Of a DNA stretch of 64,000 nucleotides, positions 56,919-64,000 are shown piece by piece. This DNA is from Streptococcus vestibularis ATCC 49124. GTDB taxonomy: Bacteria > Bacillota > Bacilli > Lactobacillales > Streptococcaceae. Where the stretch lies: contig NZ_GL831112.1 of the NCBI RefSeq assembly GCF_000188295.1, forward strand, positions 742,528-806,527, in the 5' to 3' direction. Position 1 is the stretch's first letter. Every line of letters begins with the position of its first letter. The position numbers and the translations under genes were made by a program. The notes below the pieces were generated by a model. The model made no database searches, was not told where the DNA came from, and worked only from the letters and a program-made list of their open reading frames with translations.

Positions 56919-56944
56919 AGACTGTCTTTTGACAGTCTTTTTTG
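56919..56944 (+). terminator. Terminator upstream of xseA
   Basis: AGACTGTC-tttt-GACAGTCT followed by TTTTTTG. Confidence 0.88.
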
Positions 56945-57070
56945 ATATAATTTAAGGTAATCGTGTATACAATTAAAAAACTGACTGAGAAGATTTGGGG
57001 ATGATGGTTCTACAGAACTTTTTTAATGTCTTCAGGTTTTCGAGGATAGGTTAAATAAAGGAGAATTGTC

Positions 57071-58399
57071 GTGTCAGACTATTTATCGGTCACATCCTTA
57101 ACCAAATATTTGAAAATGAAATTTGACCGTGACCCTTATTTAGAGAGGGTATATTTGACAGGTCAGGTTTCCAATTTTCGCCGTCGGCCGAGTCATCAGT
57201 ATTTTTCTTTGAAGGATGAAGGGGCTGTTATCCAAGCTACAATTTGGGCGGGAGTCTTCAAAAAACTTGGTTTTGACCTCGAAGAAGGGATGAAAATCAA
57301 TGTCGTTGGTCGGGTACAGATTTACGAGCCGAGTGGTTCCTACTCGATTATTATTGAGAAAGCCGAGCCAGATGGTGTGGGTGCCTTGGCTCTCCAATTT
57401 GAACAGCTTCGTAAGAAATTAACTGCTGAAGGCTATTTCGACGAGCGTCATAAGCGGGGTCTTCCTAATTTTGTCAAAAAAATCGGGGTTGTCACAAGTC
57501 CTAGTGGTGCGGTTATTCGAGATATTATTACGACTGTTAACCGTCGTTTTCCTGGTGTAGAAATCTTACTTTTTCCTACCAAGGTTCAAGGTGAAGGAGC
57601 TGCACAGGAAATTGCTGAAAATATCCAAAAAGCCAATCAAAGGGATGACCTAGATTTACTTATCGTAGGTCGTGGTGGAGGCTCTATCGAAGATCTCTGG
57701 GCCTTTAACGAAGAAATTGTGGTGCAATCGATTTTTGAGAGTCGTTTGCCTGTAATTTCTAGTGTTGGTCATGAAACCGATACGACCTTGGCTGACTTTG
57801 TAGCAGATCGTAGGGCTGCTACGCCTACAGCAGCGGCAGAGCTTGCAACACCAGTATCTAAGTCAGATACCTTGGTTTGGATTCGGGAAAGACAAAACAG
57901 AGCCTATCAAGCTTGTTTGAGACGTATACAGTATAACCAAGAACGTTTAGCCAAATTATCGCAATCGGTTGTCTTTAGGCAACCTGAACGTCTTTATGAT
58001 GGTTATTTGCAAAAGATTGACCAATTGACAGCCCGACTTGAAGTCTTTATAAAGCAGGATTTTGAACGCAAACAAAAAGAAGTGGCTCTTTTAAGTCATA
58101 GACTGCAAGGTTTGAATCTCTTGACTAGTGTAGAGAATTACCAAGACCGTCGAGAGTCCTTACAGCGTTTGTTAGTTACCACAACTAAGAACACCCTTAA
58201 CGGCTATCGTGTGAGACTAGAGAAAGCGCAAGATGCCCTATTATCACTGGATACTAGCCGTATTGTTGCGAGGGGTTATGCTATTGTCAATAAAGGCGAT
58301 AAGCCCCTAACCACTATTAAGGATATTACTGAAGGTGATCAATTAACTATCCAAATGAGGGATGGAGAACTAGAAGTAGAGGTGAAAAATGTCAACTAA
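57071..58399 (+). CDS. xseA: Exodeoxyribonuclease VII large subunit
   Basis: Catalytic subunit (442 aa) that degrades ssDNA from both ends. An N-terminal OB fold ([23 protein letters not shown]), the core [17 protein letters not shown], and [16 protein letters not shown] with [26 protein letters not shown] are present, then a long coiled-coil C-terminal region that binds XseB. Starts at GTG 57071 with AAAGGAG upstream. The 3' end overlaps xseB by 11 nt. Confidence 0.95.
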   Translation: MSDYLSVTSLTKYLKMKFDRDPYLERVYLTGQVSNFRRRPSHQYFSLKDEGAVIQATIWAGVFKKLGFDLEEGMKINVVGRVQIYEPSGSYSIIIEKAEPDGVGALALQFEQLRKKLTAEGYFDERHKRGLPNFVKKIGVVTSPSGAVIRDIITTVNRRFPGVEILLFPTKVQGEGAAQEIAENIQKANQRDDLDLLIVGRGGGSIEDLWAFNEEIVVQSIFESRLPVISSVGHETDTTLADFVADRRAATPTAAAELATPVSKSDTLVWIRERQNRAYQACLRRIQYNQERLAKLSQSVVFRQPERLYDGYLQKIDQLTARLEVFIKQDFERKQKEVALLSHRLQGLNLLTSVENYQDRRESLQRLLVTTTKNTLNGYRVRLEKAQDALLSLDTSRIVARGYAIVNKGDKPLTTIKDITEGDQLTIQMRDGELEVEVKNVN

Positions 58400-58604
58400 A
58401 AAAACATTTGAGGAAAATTTACAGGACTTAGAAGCTATCGTCACTAAGCTCGAAACAGGTGATGTTGCTCTTGAAGATGCTATTGCGGAGTTCCAAAAGG
58501 GTATGGCCCTATCTAAAGATTTGCAAAAGACCTTAGAAGATGCTGAAAAGACATTGGTTAAGGTTATGCAAGCGGACGGTACAGAAACGGAAATGGATGC
58601 CTAA
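58389..58604 (+). CDS. xseB: Exodeoxyribonuclease VII small subunit
   Basis: A 71-aa partner of XseA with the family pattern [33 protein letters not shown]. Overlaps xseA and, by one base (TAATG), ispA, so the three are translationally coupled. Confidence 0.95.
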   Translation: MSTKKTFEENLQDLEAIVTKLETGDVALEDAIAEFQKGMALSKDLQKTLEDAEKTLVKVMQADGTETEMDA

Positions 58605-59476
58605 TGACCAAGCGTGAAAAAATTGATGCGGCTATCCGTGATTACTACCAAAAAAAGAATCTCCCTGTATCAAGTGATTTAATCACTGCTATTCTTTATT
58701 CGGTTGATAGTGGCGGTAAGCGTATTCGTCCACTGATTTTCTTAGATTTACTTGAAGGATTTGGTTTAGAGCTTACTCCTAGTCATTTTGATGTCGCAGC
58801 AAGTCTTGAAATGATTCATACTGGAAGTCTTATTCACGACGATTTACCGGCAATGGATAATGATGATTACCGTCGAGGACGTTTAACAAACCATAAAAAA
58901 TTTGATGAAGCAACGGCAATATTAGCTGGTGATTCTCTCTTTTTGGATCCCTTCGCACTTGTAGCCCAAACAGAACTTTCTGCAGAGATTCGTGTTCAAT
59001 TGATTCAAGCTTTATCTTATGCGTCAGGGACCTTCGGTATGGTTGGTGGTCAGATGTTGGATATGAAGGGTGAAGATCTGGAACTTGATTTATCGCAACT
59101 GGCTAAGATCCATGAGAATAAGACTGGTAAGCTTCTAACCTTTCCGTTTGTAGCGGCTGGTATTGTATCCCAACAAGAAGACCGAGTCATGGAAAATCTG
59201 AAAGAAGCTGGTCGCTTGATTGGTCTTGCCTTTCAAGTTCGTGATGACATTTTAGATGTGACTGCTGATTTCGAAGAGCTTGGGAAGACACCTGGGAAAG
59301 ACGTAGTTGCTGGAAAATCAACTTATCCGGCTCTTCTTGGTTTGGAAAAATCGCATGTCATTCTTGAGGAGTCACTAAATAAGGCTGAGTCTATTTTCAA
59401 AGATTTGGCTGAGGACCAAGGTTTCAAGCAAGATAATATTATGAAAATCATAGAAAGGTTAAGACTCCATGCCTAA
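58604..59476 (+). CDS. ispA: Farnesyl diphosphate synthase (polyprenyl synthetase)
   Basis: Builds C15 isoprenyl diphosphate, the precursor of undecaprenyl phosphate (290 aa). The first aspartate-rich motif is HDDLPAMDNDDYRRG and the second is VRDDILD. GGKRIRP is the substrate-binding start. The small residues before the first motif fit a short-chain product. Overlaps tlyA by 8 nt. Confidence 0.94.
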   Translation: MTKREKIDAAIRDYYQKKNLPVSSDLITAILYSVDSGGKRIRPLIFLDLLEGFGLELTPSHFDVAASLEMIHTGSLIHDDLPAMDNDDYRRGRLTNHKKFDEATAILAGDSLFLDPFALVAQTELSAEIRVQLIQALSYASGTFGMVGGQMLDMKGEDLELDLSQLAKIHENKTGKLLTFPFVAAGIVSQQEDRVMENLKEAGRLIGLAFQVRDDILDVTADFEELGKTPGKDVVAGKSTYPALLGLEKSHVILEESLNKAESIFKDLAEDQGFKQDNIMKIIERLRLHA

Positions 59477-60296
59477 GGAAAGAGTAGATGTCTTGGCTTA
59501 TAAACAAGGCCTATTTGAAACGCGAGAACAAGCTAAACGTGGTGTTATGGCTGGTTTAGTTGTTAATGTTATCAATGGTGAGCGTTACGATAAACCTGGT
59601 GAAAAAATTGATGATGGAACAGAGTTGAAGCTCAAAGGTGAAAAGCTTAAGTATGTGAGTCGTGGAGGACTCAAACTTGAAAAAGCTTTAGCTGTTTTCA
59701 ATCTATCAGTTGAAGATATGACAACTATCGATATCGGTGCCTCAACAGGTGGATTTACCGATGTCATGCTTCAAAATGGTGCCAAACTAGTTTATGCAGT
59801 AGATGTTGGTACCAATCAGTTAGTTTGGAAATTGCGTCAAGATGATCGAGTGCGTTCTATGGAGCAATATAATTTTCGATATGCTGAACCTGTCGATTTC
59901 ACAGAGGGATTACCATCATTTGCATCTATTGATGTCAGCTTTATCTCTCTTAATTTGATTCTACCGGCCTTAGCTAAGATATTGGTTGATAGAGGGCAAG
60001 TTGTTGCTCTTGTGAAACCTCAATTTGAGGCGGGCCGTGAACAAATTGGAAAAAATGGAATTGTTCGTGAGAGCAGTATCCATGAAAAAGTATTAGAAAC
60101 CGTAACAGCTTTTGCAGTTGATTATGGCTTTTCAGTTAAAGGACTGGATTTTTCACCTATTCAAGGTGGTCATGGTAACATTGAATTTCTCGCACACTTG
60201 GAGAAGACAGATTCTCCTCGAAATGATGGTCAAACTTCAATCAAAGAAGTTGTAGCACAAGCACATAAGGAGTTTAAGAAGAATGAAGAAGAATGA
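59469..60296 (+). CDS. tlyA: TlyA-family rRNA methyltransferase (hemolysin-like)
   Basis: A 275-aa protein with an N-terminal S4 RNA-binding domain (RVDVLAYKQGLFETREQAKRG) and an FtsJ-like methyltransferase domain with the SAM motif IDIGASTGGFTDVML. Homologues 2'-O-methylate rRNA; the hemolysin label is historical. Neighbouring argR overlaps its 3' end by 14 nt. Confidence 0.92.
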   Translation: MPKERVDVLAYKQGLFETREQAKRGVMAGLVVNVINGERYDKPGEKIDDGTELKLKGEKLKYVSRGGLKLEKALAVFNLSVEDMTTIDIGASTGGFTDVMLQNGAKLVYAVDVGTNQLVWKLRQDDRVRSMEQYNFRYAEPVDFTEGLPSFASIDVSFISLNLILPALAKILVDRGQVVALVKPQFEAGREQIGKNGIVRESSIHEKVLETVTAFAVDYGFSVKGLDFSPIQGGHGNIEFLAHLEKTDSPRNDGQTSIKEVVAQAHKEFKKNEEE

Positions 60297-60729
60297 TCGT
60301 TTGGAGTTAATCCGAAAGATTGTCCAAGAAAATAAAATTACGACCCAGGGAGAATTGGTGAGATTACTACAGGCTGAGGGGTTGAAGGCTACTCAGGCTA
60401 CGGTATCACGTGATATCAATGAAATTGGTATTACCAAAGTGCCAACCGAAGATGGTTCCTACATCTATGGGCTTTCAACTGCGCCTAGACGAGTAGGTGG
60501 ATCTTCTGTTGCTTGCCGCCGCTTGTTGCGTATTGATCGACAACATGCCTTTATGAATATCTTAGTTCAGCCAGGGACTAGTCGTCTCATCAAAAAGATT
60601 CTTTTGGATGAATACAAGCATTTGATTTTTAGCTTGATTGCTGATGATGACACGCTCTTTTTGGTCGCTCAGTCAGAATTAGCAGCTATCGAATTACAGG
60701 GACAAATCGTCAAGTGGGTTGAAGAATAG
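60283..60729 (+). CDS. argR: Arginine repressor ArgR
   Basis: Arginine-responsive regulator (148 aa). An N-terminal winged helix (ITTQGELVRLLQAEGLKATQATVSRDI) precedes the C-terminal hexamerisation and arginine-binding domain (FSLIADDDTLFLVAQS). Streptococci carry several ArgR/AhrC copies; this is the one in the recN cluster and may act with another copy. No ARG box was identified in the window. Confidence 0.93.
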   Translation: MKKNDRLELIRKIVQENKITTQGELVRLLQAEGLKATQATVSRDINEIGITKVPTEDGSYIYGLSTAPRRVGGSSVACRRLLRIDRQHAFMNILVQPGTSRLIKKILLDEYKHLIFSLIADDDTLFLVAQSELAAIELQGQIVKWVEE

Positions 60730-60737
60730 GAGGAAGC

Positions 60738-62408
60738 ATGCTTCTCGAAATTACGATAAAGAATTTCGCAATTATTGAAGAAATTTCTCTTAACTTTGAA
60801 AATGGCATGACTGTTCTCACCGGAGAGACTGGGGCAGGAAAATCCATTATCATTGATGCCATGAATCTTATGTTGGGGGCACGGGCATCTAGCGAGGTTG
60901 TCCGTCATTCAGCCCCTAAGGCGGAGATTCAGGGATTCTTTTCAATTGAACAAAATCCTGCTTTAGTTAGTCTCTTGGAAGATAATGGGATTCCTGTTGA
61001 GGATGAATTAATTATCCGACGTGAAGTCTTCCAAAATGGTCGAAGTGTCAGTCGTATCAACGGTCAAATGGTCAATTTAACGACTCTTAAATCTGTTGGA
61101 CACTTTTTGGTAGATATCCATGGACAGCATGACCAAGAAGAACTTATGAGACCTGCTCTTCACATTAGCATGTTGGATGCTTTTGGAGATAAGGCATTTT
61201 TCCAAACGAAGAAAAAGTATCAAGAGTATTTTGATCGCTACCGTGAGTTAAGAAAAGCTGTTCTTGAAAAACAGAAAAATGAGCAAGAGCATAAGGCTCG
61301 AATTGAAATGCTAGCCTTTCAGATTGCAGAAATTGAGGCAGCTTCCTTGAAATCAGGAGAAGATTTTGCTTTACTGAAGGAACGAGACAAACTATTGAAT
61401 CATAAGCAGATAGCTGATACCCTAACAAATGCCTATGTTATGCTGGATAATGAAGATTTTTCAAGTCTATCAAATGTCCGTTCTGCTATGAATGACCTTC
61501 AATCTCTTGAAGAGTATGACTCTGATTATAAAGAACTCTCTAATAATTTATCAGAGGCCTATTATGTCCTTGAGGATGTTACTAAACAGTTGGGAGATCT
61601 TGTGGATAATTTAGATTTTGATGCTGGGCGTTTGCAAGAGATTGAACACCGTTTAGATACGATTAATGCCATTACCCGTAAATATGGTGGAACTGTTGAT
61701 GATGTCTTAGATTATCTCGAAAATTCAAGTAAAGAATACAATCTTCTGACTGGCAATTCCAGCTCTTCGGATGCTATGGAACAAGAGCTTAAGCAACTTG
61801 AAAAAGATCTGCTGGCGGCTGCAGAGACCCTACAAACGGCACGCCATCAAATTGCCACAGCCCTTGAAGCTGAGATTAAGGCTGAACTATGTGACCTTTA
61901 TATGGATAAGGCTGATTTTAAAGTTATCTTTACTAAGGGGAAATTTAACCGTGATGGTAATGAGCAAGTTGAGTTTTATATTTCAACCAATCCAGGTGAA
62001 GGTTTTAAACCGCTTGTTAAGGTCGCATCTGGTGGCGAACTGTCTCGACTTATGCTAGCCATTAAGTCAGCCTTTGCTCGAAAAGAAGATAAAACTAGTA
62101 TTGTCTTTGACGAGGTTGATACTGGAGTATCAGGCCGCGTAGCCCAGGCTATCGCACAGAAGATTCATAAGATTGGAAGTCATGGTCAGGTATTGGCTAT
62201 CAGTCACCTTCCTCAAGTAATCGCTATTGCAGATTATCAATTCTTTATTTCTAAAGAAAGTGATAACGAGACAACTGTATCTCGTGTTCGTCTCTTGACA
62301 TCTGAAGAAAGAGTTGAGGAAATCGCCAAGATGCTTGCAGGTGACAATGTGACTGATGCTGCCTTGAGTCAAGCTAGAGCTTTATTAAAAGTGGATGAAC
62401 CTGTTTAG
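60738..62408 (+). CDS. recN: DNA repair protein RecN
   Basis: SMC-like ATPase (556 aa) that acts at double-strand breaks. Walker A is GETGAGKSI in the N-terminus. The signature KVASGGELSRLMLA and Walker B SIVFDEVDTGVSG are in the C-terminal head. Long coiled coils lie between. AGGAGG precedes the ATG. It closes the xseA-xseB-ispA-tlyA-argR-recN unit, and degV has its own promoter. Confidence 0.96.
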   Translation: MLLEITIKNFAIIEEISLNFENGMTVLTGETGAGKSIIIDAMNLMLGARASSEVVRHSAPKAEIQGFFSIEQNPALVSLLEDNGIPVEDELIIRREVFQNGRSVSRINGQMVNLTTLKSVGHFLVDIHGQHDQEELMRPALHISMLDAFGDKAFFQTKKKYQEYFDRYRELRKAVLEKQKNEQEHKARIEMLAFQIAEIEAASLKSGEDFALLKERDKLLNHKQIADTLTNAYVMLDNEDFSSLSNVRSAMNDLQSLEEYDSDYKELSNNLSEAYYVLEDVTKQLGDLVDNLDFDAGRLQEIEHRLDTINAITRKYGGTVDDVLDYLENSSKEYNLLTGNSSSSDAMEQELKQLEKDLLAAAETLQTARHQIATALEAEIKAELCDLYMDKADFKVIFTKGKFNRDGNEQVEFYISTNPGEGFKPLVKVASGGELSRLMLAIKSAFARKEDKTSIVFDEVDTGVSGRVAQAIAQKIHKIGSHGQVLAISHLPQVIAIADYQFFISKESDNETTVSRVRLLTSEERVEEIAKMLAGDNVTDAALSQARALLKVDEPV

Positions 62409-62440
62409 GAAAATAGCTGGGAAAACCTCTCTAGTCATGC

Positions 62441-62446
62441 TATAAT
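62441..62446 (+). promoter_or_regulatory. degV -10 box
   Basis: TATAAT with TGC extension, about 32 bp before the preferred degV ATG. Confidence 0.5.
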
Positions 62447-62477
62447 AGAATAAAAATTTGTGTTAAGCGAGAGAAAT

Positions 62478-63314
62478 ATGAGTAAAATCAGAATTGTAAC
62501 CGATTCGTCAATTACGATTGAACCGGAATTGGTTGAAAAGTACAATATCACTGTCGTTCCATTGTCAGTTATGGTGGATGGTGTCATCTATTCAGATAGT
62601 GACCTTCGTGAAGAAGGTCGTTTCCTGGAAATGATGAAGCATAGTAAAGAGTTACCAAAGACAAGCCAACCACCAGTGGGGTTGTTTGCTGAGACATATG
62701 AAAAATTGGTTAAAGATGGTGCAGAGCAAATTGTGGCCATCCATCTTATGCATACTCTTTCTGGGACATGTGAGGCTTCGCGTCAAGGAGCTAACCTTTC
62801 AGGAGCTGATGTAACAGTTATAGACTCAGGTTTTACAGATCAGTGTCTCAAATTTCAAGTAGTTGAGGCTGCTAAACTCGCGCAAGAAGGGGCTAGTCTT
62901 GAAGACATTGTGGCACATGTAGAAGAAGTGAAAAGTAAATCTGAACTTCATATTGGTGTCTCTACCCTTGAGAATCTTGTCAAAGGTGGCCGTATTGGAC
63001 GTGTTACAGGCCTCTTATCATCATTGCTCAATATCCGTGTTATTATGGAATTGAAGGACTATCAGTTAAATACTATTGCTAAAGGTCGTGGTGCAAAAAC
63101 TTTCATGAAATGGTTGGATTCTTACATTGATGCTATCAAGGATCGCAAGGTTGCTGAGATAGGTATTTCTTATGCAGGAAAACGGGATTTGGCGAAAGAA
63201 CTTGCTTCGAAACTTGAGGTATTGGGTGCTCCAATTTCAATTCTTGAAACAGGGTCAATCATTCAAACACACACTGGTGAAGACGCCTTTGCCGTAATGG
63301 TTCGCTATGAATAA
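62478..63314 (+). CDS. DegV-family fatty-acid-binding protein
   Basis: A 278-aa DegV protein. It starts [31 protein letters not shown] and contains [11 protein letters not shown] and [14 protein letters not shown], then the second domain [26 protein letters not shown]. DegV/FakB proteins bind fatty acids for phosphorylation by FakA. ATG 62478 (GCGAGAG upstream) is preferred over TTG 62460. It overlaps the next gene by 8 nt. Confidence 0.9.
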   Translation: MSKIRIVTDSSITIEPELVEKYNITVVPLSVMVDGVIYSDSDLREEGRFLEMMKHSKELPKTSQPPVGLFAETYEKLVKDGAEQIVAIHLMHTLSGTCEASRQGANLSGADVTVIDSGFTDQCLKFQVVEAAKLAQEGASLEDIVAHVEEVKSKSELHIGVSTLENLVKGGRIGRVTGLLSSLLNIRVIMELKDYQLNTIAKGRGAKTFMKWLDSYIDAIKDRKVAEIGISYAGKRDLAKELASKLEVLGAPISILETGSIIQTHTGEDAFAVMVRYE

Positions 63315-64000
63315 ATTGAAAGAATCAGAATTACTTAGAAGTCTAGTAGGCTTCTTATTGCTTTTTCTATTATTTGTAGGGCTTTTCATTTTTATTGTAC
63401 CAAGCAATCATCGGTCATCAAAGATTACTGACAAGATAAGGTTTGTAAAAAAAGAAAAGGTAACTTATGTGGCCATTGGAGACTCACTTACCCAAGGTGT
63501 GGGTGATAGCAGTAAACAAGGAGGCTTCGTTTCTGTTTTATCCCAGGCCTTAGAGTCAGATTTTAATTGGCAAGTGACTTCTCGCAACTATGGTATCGCA
63601 GGAAACACCAGCAATCAAATCCTCAAGAGGATGCAGGAAAAGAAGGATATCAAAAGGGATCTCAAAAAGGCAAAAATGATGACTTTGACTGTTGGTGGAA
63701 ATGATGTGATTCATGTCATTAAGGATAATATCACCAATCTTAATGTGAATACCTTTAGCAAACCTGCTGTGGAGTATCAAAAGAGATTGCGACATATTAT
63801 TGAGCTAGTTCGTAAGGATAATAAAACTTTACCGATTTATATTGTTGGTATTTACAATCCGTTTTATCTTAATTTTCCAGAGATGACAGAAATGCAAACC
63901 ATTGTTGATAATTGGAACCAGTCTACCGAAGACGTGTGTAAGGAGTACGACAATGTCTACTTTGTTCCAGTTAACGATCTGCTCTATAAGGGAATTGATG
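63307..64000 (+). CDS. SGNH/GDSL-family hydrolase, membrane anchored (partial)
   Basis: The gene runs off the window, with at least 231 codons. An N-terminal membrane anchor ([20 protein letters not shown]) precedes an extracellular GDSL domain: block [15 protein letters not shown], block II around NYGIAGNTS, block [11 protein letters not shown]. It is probably an esterase or deacetylase acting on envelope components, like TesA-type lipases. Translationally coupled to degV. Confidence 0.88.
   Translation, partial: MNKLKESELLRSLVGFLLLFLLFVGLFIFIVPSNHRSSKITDKIRFVKKEKVTYVAIGDSLTQGVGDSSKQGGFVSVLSQALESDFNWQVTSRNYGIAGNTSNQILKRMQEKKDIKRDLKKAKMMTLTVGGNDVIHVIKDNITNLNVNTFSKPAVEYQKRLRHIIELVRKDNKTLPIYIVGIYNPFYLNFPEMTEMQTIVDNWNQSTEDVCKEYDNVYFVPVNDLLYKGID

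Noticed and set aside
59469-60296. Calling the TlyA-like gene a hemolysin or virulence factor
   Set aside because: The S4 and FtsJ-like SAM domains identify an rRNA methyltransferase. The hemolysin name is historical.

Overview
The window is a piece of a low-GC Gram-positive chromosome. Its gene content points to a salivarius-group streptococcus, most likely Streptococcus thermophilus. It has a truncated oxidative TCA branch (acnA-citZ-icd), ptsHI followed by a non-phosphorylating gapN, murT-gatD, cdaA-cdaR-glmM and rml genes, plus an unusually high load of decaying genes. Species is inferred from gene content only. No rRNA, tRNA, CRISPR array or prophage was seen.

Layout. 1-984 is a decayed IS3-family element. 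1133-4727 (minus) is the class Ib ribonucleotide reductase set nrdH-nrdE-nrdF, with two NrdR-like boxes upstream. 5058-10036 is acnA-citZ-icd, leading to 2-oxoglutarate. 10298-13951 is ptsH-ptsI and gapN. 14067-16895 is an uncharacterised cluster of two esterase-like hydrolases and an ATP-grasp ligase. 16948-24205 holds a DEAD-box-type helicase (minus), udk, an ABC-F ATPase, and an alpha/beta hydrolase coupled to mprF. 24257-26388 (minus) is murT-gatD (lipid II amidation), divergent from cdaA-cdaR-glmM (c-di-AMP and cell-wall precursor synthesis). 29879-33332 holds a GtrA-like protein, a frameshifted trmK, its Nif3-like neighbour, an internally deleted ZIP transporter and an FAD oxidoreductase. 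33563-36277 is rmlA-rmlC-rmlB, with a small structured repeat-like element before rmlB.

36339-44600 mixes live and dead genes: a membrane-protein pseudogene, a lipoprotein, a live operon (hemW, acyl-ACP thioesterase, NagD-like phosphatase, membrane protein, PHP phosphatase), then a deletion scar joining a broken phosphodiester glycosidase gene to the 3' end of hisF, followed by hisI and a frameshifted hisE. 44690-53473 is housekeeping: rodA/ftsW, hflX, rnz, an SDR, a GNAT, recJ and apt. 53644-56001 is metA (with a Met-box-like site), dnaD and nth. After another broken small ORF and a membrane protein, 57071-62408 is the streptococcal cluster xseA-xseB-ispA-tlyA-argR-recN, then degV and a GDSL hydrolase that runs off the window.

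The main themes are envelope synthesis, a glutamate-producing partial TCA branch, and ongoing gene loss. The decay includes homopolymer frameshifts, in-frame stops and deletions. Several genes (ABC-F, hemW, murT) have a -10 box almost touching the start codon and no visible Shine-Dalgarno, so they may be leaderless. glmM has an unusual start region with a hairpin or 4-codon mini-ORF between its Shine-Dalgarno and its ATG.
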